Assembly (NCBI GenBank): GCA_026122225.1
Contig: JANEZZ010000295.1
Location: forward strand, 310,001 to 374,000
Source: Heloderma charlesbogerti
Taxonomy: Eukaryota > Chordata > Lepidosauria > Squamata > Helodermatidae
Reading direction: 5' to 3'
DNA length: 64,000 nucleotides
Shown: positions 58,536-64,000 of the stretch, in pieces
Layout of the letters: each line of letters opens with the position of its first letter
Numbering within the stretch: position 1 is the first letter of the stretch
The notes under the pieces: generated by a model
Database searches by the model: none
Seen by the model: the letters and a program-made list of their open reading frames with translations, nothing else
Told to the model about the DNA's origin: nothing
Position numbers and translations under genes: made by a program

Positions 58536-59029
58536 TGGAAATGTTTGTGAAATGTGCTTCAGCTTAACCCTGATTTAAACTGTCATTCCCTGTCTGCATA
58601 TCCCAAGACCCTGTTGAGGATTCACTGTGGAAAATTGCAGGATCAGATCTTTTTTAAGGCATGTGTCCATACATGCCATAGCTGTAAGTGCCCACATACA
58701 AATAGCAGAGCTAACATGATATTATGGCTCATGTGGTTGATTTGCTCCTGGATAACCTTGTGAGTTGCAACACTGACATTTGTCTTTCAATTCTGGGCTC
58801 GCTGCAGAGCTGTTATATGTTATGTTCACACAATGCAGAGACATATGAATCAAGCCACAGGAATGGTTTGAATTATTATTCTTTAGTGTACCATCTAAAG
58901 TACCATCCATTTCAAATTAATTTGTGTGTGTAGAAGATGATTTGAGATGGAGAAGGTACATCTTTTGTGCTTTTTTCCATTGTGCTATGTTTGTATCATC
59001 TTCATGGATACTTACCCTTTTCTTACTAG

Positions 59030-59171
59030 GCACAATGAATTTGACTTCATTTCTGGCACACGCATGAGGAAGCTTGCTCGTGAAGGTGAAAACCCCCCTG
59101 ATGGATTCATGGCACCGAAAGCATGGAAAGTGTTGACAGAATACTATATGTCCCTGGGAAAAAATAATTAA
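59030..59171 (+). CDS. PAPSS2: PAPSS2 exon 12: C-terminus and stop codon
   Basis: The acceptor is CCTTTTCTTACTAG. The exon encodes about residues 569-615: [47 protein letters not shown], then TAA at 59169-59171. The [27 protein letters not shown] stretch is the invariant C-terminal signature of vertebrate PAPSS2. The end (MSLGKNN) is one residue longer than human RSLEKN. Confidence 0.97.
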
Positions 59172-59900
59172 TTCTGCTTTTACCCAAGAGTGCCTTTGTC
59201 TTAAAGATGGGTGCCAATTGATTTATAGGCTATTATACTTTATCTACTTTGCATTTTTCTACTCTATTTGTGGGCATTTTCTCCCTGGGCCAAACATTGG
59301 TTCTGGTCCAGCTTTTCCCCCTATGGAATTACTAGGGAATTTCCTCTTAATTTCAAAGGAAAGCCATAGAAGAGATTTTACTGTACATAGAAAAAAATAG
59401 ATCTAGATGATGAGAGTCCAAAGACATATTATGATTTGTCCAAAGACATATTGTGATTTGTCACAGACTTTGGGAAGAGGGATGCTTTAACTATGCAGCT
59501 GAAAACTATCCAGCTATTTATCTGTTCTTTTTTGATGCTTTTAATTGGCTGCATAGAGCAAGCAGGGGATCAAGGACAGGATTGTATTTCTCTTTTCCTT
59601 CTTTTTAAGAGGCAGCAATTTGAAAGCTTAGCTTCTGCCTCATTCCACCATTGCCTTTCATTTCCATTTGGGGGGTTTCACGACCCATTGTTGTTGTTTT
59701 AATTATGAGGGATGGTTATTAAGATTTGGTATCCTCAATCATCAGGCTCTCTTAGTAAGGGCAAGAAACCTCAGAATTCCATACCAACTTTCTTTCACCA
59801 TTTCAGGTCACAAAAGGGTGACCAGTTTTTAGACTGGGGTTTTCAAACTGTTCAAAAAGGAACTTAAGGGTTTCTGGGAAGTTTATTGGGGTTCAGCAAT
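59172..59900 (+). other. PAPSS2: PAPSS2 3'UTR, beginning (3' limit not determined)
   Basis: Sequence after the stop is unique and moderately AT-rich. I see no AATAAA before about 60050, and the cluster there lies inside a MITE-like repeat. Another AATAAA occurs near 62538. The polyadenylation site is therefore unassigned. The human 3'UTR is of the order of 2 kb, which would place the end somewhere near 61-62.5 kb. A perfect-length 22-bp tandem duplication is present at 59416-59459. Confidence 0.5.
59416..59459. repeat. 22-bp tandem duplication in the PAPSS2 3'UTR
   Basis: Two adjacent copies of a 22-bp unit beginning GTCCAAAGACATATT differ at one position (A/G). The duplication probably arose by replication slippage. 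Confidence 0.85.
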
Positions 59901-59904
59901 GATG

Positions 59905-60175
59905 ACAGGGTGGGCTCTGTTGCTGCCTGAGACAGAACAGAAAACGTTGCCCTCCCCCTCCGCCCCTTGCCACAAGTCAAAGTGCATAGCACCAAGGCCA
60001 GTCAACTTTTTTGGGCACCTGAGGCAGCAAATTCACAAGCCATAAAAACACAATAATAATAAATAAAATAACTAAGTTTGCTGCCCTTTCATGGCACCCA
60101 AAATCAGCTGCCTGAGATAGCCACCTCACCACCTCGCTCTGCCTAATGGTAGAGCTGTCCCTGAGTGGACAAGCT
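59905..60175. mobile_element. MITE-like repeat (GCCTAATGGTAGAGCTG end)
   Basis: GGGCACCTGAGGCAGCAAAT and GCTGCCTGAGATAGCCACCT..CTCTGCCTAATGGTAGAGCTG are shared with 23700-23770 and 58290-58330. An AATAAA cluster near 60060 belongs to it. Confidence 0.5.
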
Positions 60176-61129
60176 TCCCTGAAAGACAGCATGCTCACCA
60201 CAACCCATTTTCCCCTCCAACCTGACTTATGGAGGAGTTTTAAGTATGTTCTAGATCACAATTGCAGTTCAAACAATGCAAATGTGAGGCCCAGTAGGCT
60301 GAGTCAGTATACCACACAAACTGAATATACAGCTTAGAATGTGTTCCAGAATCTTCTGTGAGATACTCGACTTCCATGGCAGATGAGTTGATCTGGAAAC
60401 GGTTCCCTAAAGGCAGAGATTTGACAATCACTGATTTAGATAGTCACTTAACCTGATCTGAAACAGGCAAGAAAAGAGCCCCTAATTATCTGGGGTCTCT
60501 CTCCCTGTTCACTGCAGATTAATATTTTGCTGTTGAAAAGAAATCAGATAATGAAATGTAGTTACCTCAAAATGTTTGTGTAAATTATAGTGCCAGATAG
60601 CTTAGCTTCCTGCCTTCTACCTTCAATGGGTTCTTAATTCTGGAAACTGTCTGCATGAGGAATTTGTTCACCAAAAGGAGTTACAGGCGGCATGGATCAG
60701 GGGAGGGAATGCAACTGTTAAGTCTCCATGAGAGAAGAACAAAGAGCTGTGCAGGACACAGGCACCGTTTACCTTGAAAAACCTTTGCTTTCTTAATTTT
60801 TAACTGACTTGATCCTGTATTTTTAATCCTTTTCTACACAATCATGAACATGTTAAACATCTCAACGAAAAAGAAGCTGAGATTTTGATGAATCAACATT
60901 CTGGGCCGCGATCCAGCTTCTGCACTTGATAATAGTGTGCGTAGAAAGTACGTTTTAGCAGAAGTAACCTCTTTTCTAGATTACTGGCAGTTAAGAGTTT
61001 ACTGACAAAGCTCCTTTCTGTCTTAGTACCTCAAACATGAATGCTAATTTGGGTTTTATCATAGTATGCCCTTGTGCCTTTTGACTTCTGTTTTATGAAG
61101 ACAAAATCTATGGTCAGCTCACTTTACAA

Positions 61130-61375
61130 TTGTGCAGTAATACTGCTAAGCAGCTAAGAGTGTGAGCTATGAAGTTCCCCGAGTCACAAACTCAGTAGGT
61201 GTGTGTTATGTAAGCCATTGTTATCTCTATCTTAGCGTGTGTGTCCCCCCGACGCAACATGGGGATGTTCACTTGCCTACCTTACAGGGTTGTTGTAGGG
61301 ATTATTGTGATAATAATACAAGATGCTTTGAATACTGTGCGGTACTATATACATGCTATTATTACTTTTTAACCT
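61130..61375 (+). mobile_element. MIR-like SINE
   Basis: GGGATGTTCACTTGCCTACC, TTACAGGGTTGTTGTAGGGA and ATACAAGATGCTTTGAATAC follow a MIR 3' half (ending GCTATTATTAC). Confidence 0.65.
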
Positions 61376-61555
61376 CTCTAGCTGGTGCTAGTCTGAGATG
61401 TGTCCTCCCTCAAACATTTCTATTTTTGAACCCACCTGGACATTTGGACAGGTTGGACACAAACCTTTCTGCTGCTGTGTTGTGCCCTGATGTCCTAGGG
61501 CTGTGGCTGATCTGCTGCATTCAGCCTATGAGGCTCTTGAGTACAGCCTGCCACT

Positions 61556-61760
61556 CTGGGCTAGCCCAAAATATTTTGCTGTCTGAGGCAAAGGCAGAAG
61601 GCACCCCCTTCCTACCCCATGTACCAAAGCTGACTGGACTGGCAGTTGAATCTTATTTCAGCCCTGCTGGAGGGATAGTGTCCTGCACTGCACCTCAGGC
61701 ACCAAGCTACTTTAGGGGGCTAGGGCAGGTTGTGGCGAACACAGCCCTGTCCTCTCACAA
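61556..61760. mobile_element. MITE-like repeat (TTTTGCTGTCTGAGGC)
   Basis: AATATTTTGCTGTCTGAGGC, CCCCATGTACCAAAGCTGAC and TGGACTGGCAGTTGAATCTT match 58160-58255. Confidence 0.55.
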
Positions 61761-61810
61761 AGGGGAGTGGCCCTGGTATATAAGATTACTGTAAAAGTTA
61801 TGCCCTAGGC

Positions 61811-61946
61811 CGTCCCTAACCGGGCACCATCCAGATGTTTTGGGCTACAACTCCCATCATCCCTGACAACTGGTCATGCTGGCTAGGGATGATGGGGGAT
61901 GTAGGCTGAAACATCTGGAGGACACCAAGTTGGGAAAGGCTGTCCT
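61811..61946. mobile_element. Palindromic MITE, complete copy
   Basis: CATCCAGATGTTTTGGGCTA, CAACTCCCATCATCCCTGAC against GGGATGATGGGGGATGTAGG, AAACATCTGGAGGACACC. It is flanked by CCCTAGG and TCCTAGG, compatible with an 8-bp target duplication as in hAT elements. Confidence 0.75.
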
Positions 61947-61949
61947 AGG

Positions 61950-62305
61950 GGGAGGGAAGTCTCTGGCAGAGCCACCGGCCAATTACCAGGAATGTTTTTT
62001 CCTTTTTCTTTCCTCTCTCAGTGCCCCCCCTGGGAGGGAATTTACAGCACCAGCTCTCGGGCTGGCATAGATTCTAGTTCTGATTGGGGGATTGAGGGGG
62101 CCAGGATCCTGTGGATCGCCAAGTGCTCCTGCTCCATTTTTAGCCCCACCATTGGCAGGGCAGCCACAGTGGGACAAAGCTCTGCCATCATTCAGGGGGG
62201 ACCTCTGTGGGCAGAAACCCTCACTGTGCCCAGAGGGGGAGGTCCACAGTATCCTATGGCCCCTGGGACACCCTCCTAGATACCATAGCGTTGCACCCTA
62301 AGAAT
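61950..62305. mobile_element. GC-rich MITE-like element, copy 4
   Basis: The right end is ACCATAGCGTTGCACCCTAA, like the AGGATTGCACCCT end of 43045-43430; the interior is G/C-rich. The left end is not clear. Confidence 0.5.
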
Positions 62306-63805
62306 AGTTTTTAATAATACATATATGTCATATAGCAGGTTAATAACAAGACACAGATCAGGATCTAGTGGCCTGTGGAATACGCACCCTCCTCCTGTAT
62401 AAGCTGATCCCACAGCGGATTGGGGACTCCTTCCTTCTCCTCTGCTAGCCTCCCTCCCTTATGTGGAGAGCTGAGCCAGCCCAAAAGAGTGCATAGGGCA
62501 ACGGATTGGATTGTGGCCATAATTTGGCCAAGCATATAAATAAACTGCAACTTTTTAAAATCTGCATTTTCTTTCATCTTTTCTAGAAAGAAAAAGAATC
62601 ATTTTTTAAAGTTGTGAAATAATATACCCATTTTCTGTACAATTATGCAACAAATACATTTTTACACTCTTGAAATTTTGAGAATGCATTTTAAACATTT
62701 CCAGCTTTTAATGCTTTTGGATCTTTTAAACAAAAGAACTAAAAATGTGTATTCTAATAATTTGTGTACAATGAATGCAGCCACTGAGCAGAACACACCA
62801 GGTAGGCTCAGTACAAAAGGCTTGCATGGGATCTCCTATAAACTGCACTGAATTAGAGATTGGGCATCAGCAATGCTTAGTGGATGGCTCCCGTTGCAGC
62901 AATGCTAGCCAATGTACGTATAGTAGCAACAGTGCCTTTATATCCAAGACCTCTGGAAGGGACGCTGAAGATAGAAGTGATCTTACCATTTTGTAATTTA
63001 ATTGATATTTTTAAAAAATGCAGATGTATTTTCTTTGTTTTTCAAATTTATAATATGTTCATCATCATCAGTCCAAATATATATATTGTACTATTCCTTT
63101 TAAATTTTTAAAAAGGTATATATCCAGTAATATTTTATAGCATATTTATTACACACATGAAGCTGGAATGTATGCCTTAACTGATACATCTCTTAATTGA
63201 AATGTCTTCTGAATCTGGTATTGTTGCTGGAATCAACTTTTAATATAATACTTCTGTTTAACTAGTTTCTGCCATTTCATTCATATATATCCCAAACCTT
63301 TTGCTTGCCTGTTACCTGTTGTATGCAACCCCCAAAGCCATTGGCTAAGATACTGTGATGTCACAGAATGTCTGAGACAGATTGGCATGCTCAGGATGAA
63401 GGTATCTGCAATAGTATGCTGACAGAGTACAATTTCTTTGAGGGAAGTGGAGATTTGCTCACAAAGGGCCTGCAGGCAGGAGCTCTGTGCTGTTGCCAGG
63501 AAGGCGAGGCAGTGGTCTTCATTGAATAGGCTGCATGTGCATGCAGTCCCTTCTCCCCCAGATAAATGCATTGGCAAGACTGGAGAAGAGATTCCCCTCT
63601 TGAAATTTTATTTCCCTGAAATTTTATTTATCTTCCCCTGGAACATATACTTCCTGGACACCCCTGATATGTAGCACCCTATTTTTCCTGTAAGATTAGG
63701 GTAACATTATAAATGGAATGTAGTAGCCTTATTGGACCAGGGAAGGTGGTGATGCAGGATGAGATTGTAGCTTAAAGTATGATGGATCCTGGGAGATTGG
63801 GTTAC
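62306..63805. other. No gene recognised downstream of PAPSS2
   Basis: AT-rich, mostly unique sequence. It may include the distal PAPSS2 3'UTR or intergenic DNA before ATAD1, which follows in mammals, but nothing here is diagnostic. Confidence 0.4.
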
Positions 63806-63938
63806 ATCGGCGATGAGCAACTTGTACCCCTCCGGTTTTTCTCTACAGCTCCCATCAACTCTCACCATTGACTATGCTGGCTATGGTCAATGGGCATTAT
63901 AGAACAAAACAGCCGGAGGACCACAGGTTACCCACCCA
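63806..63938. mobile_element. Palindromic MITE, diverged copy
   Basis: ATGAGCAACTTGTACCCCTC and AGGACCACAGGTTACCCACC are inverted ends; the centre CAGCTCCCATCAACTCTCAC is followed by GACTATGCTGGCTATGG. Confidence 0.6.
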
Positions 63939-64000
63939 AGTTATACAGTCCCCACGTGCCTTACAGCACTTGTTTGCTCTAATGCATGAACGACCTGCTT

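Noticed and set aside
60040..60075. AATAAA cluster as the PAPSS2 polyadenylation signal
   Set aside because: It lies in an A-rich part of a MITE-like repeat; without transcript ends it cannot be preferred over the one near 62538.
61162..61794. 210-codon open frame on the + strand downstream of PAPSS2
   Set aside because: It runs through a MIR-like SINE and a MITE-like repeat, has no recognisable domain and ends in repeat sequence; a chance frame.
59172..64000. ATAD1 (next gene in mammals) on the minus strand
   Set aside because: No AAA-ATPase motif or convincing exon was found on either strand.

Overview
The window is a stretch of vertebrate nuclear genome. It carries one recognisable protein-coding gene, PAPSS2 (bifunctional 3'-phosphoadenosine-5'-phosphosulfate synthase 2), on the + strand. 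Eleven coding exons lie between 24567 and 59171. They splice with canonical AG/GT sites into one uninterrupted frame of 605 codons plus stop, which corresponds to human PAPSS2 from about residue 11 to the C-terminus. The short first coding exon (about 10 residues), the promoter and the 5'UTR are not visible and probably lie before base 1. The gene encodes an N-terminal APS kinase domain (exons 2-5) and a C-terminal ATP sulfurylase domain (exons 7-12), joined by a linker in exon 6. Together these make PAPS, the universal sulfonate donor.

The repeat content suggests a squamate (lizard-like) reptile; the species cannot be fixed. Indicators are a BovB/RTE element in intron 11, a nearly full-length CR1 with ORF1 and ORF2, several L2-clade LINE copies, L1 fragments, tRNA-derived SINEs, a 5S-rRNA-like fragment, and many small palindromic DNA transposons (MITEs). 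The gene family call is secure; the organism call is inference.

Layout. 1-24566: inferred intron 1 of PAPSS2 (or upstream flank), with no exon recognised. It holds MITEs, a degraded copy of an unclassified multi-copy ORF family (about 2950-6530, minus strand, interrupted by a MITE and an L1 piece), a CR1 tail, L2 tails and a 1.3-kb L2 copy (22240-23565). 24567-31906: exons 2-6. Exon 3, which carries the P-loop, is flanked by two nested sets of inverted repeats. 31907-42847: exons 7 and 8 with long introns containing L2, SINE and two long hairpin elements. 42848-51826: intron 8 (9 kb), enlarged by an L1 remnant into which a 4.7-kb CR1 has inserted in the opposite orientation. 51827-59171: exons 9-12 with L2 fragments, microsatellites and an internally deleted BovB. 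59172-64000: 3'UTR start and downstream sequence with MITEs and a MIR-like SINE; no neighbouring gene is recognised.

The observations most worth checking are the nested inverted repeats around exon 3 (possible circular RNA or exon skipping), the unclassified ORF family with a LINE-like 3' tail, the CR1 with a 334-bp repeat in its 5' region, and the BovB deletion derivative that keeps a 339-codon frame.
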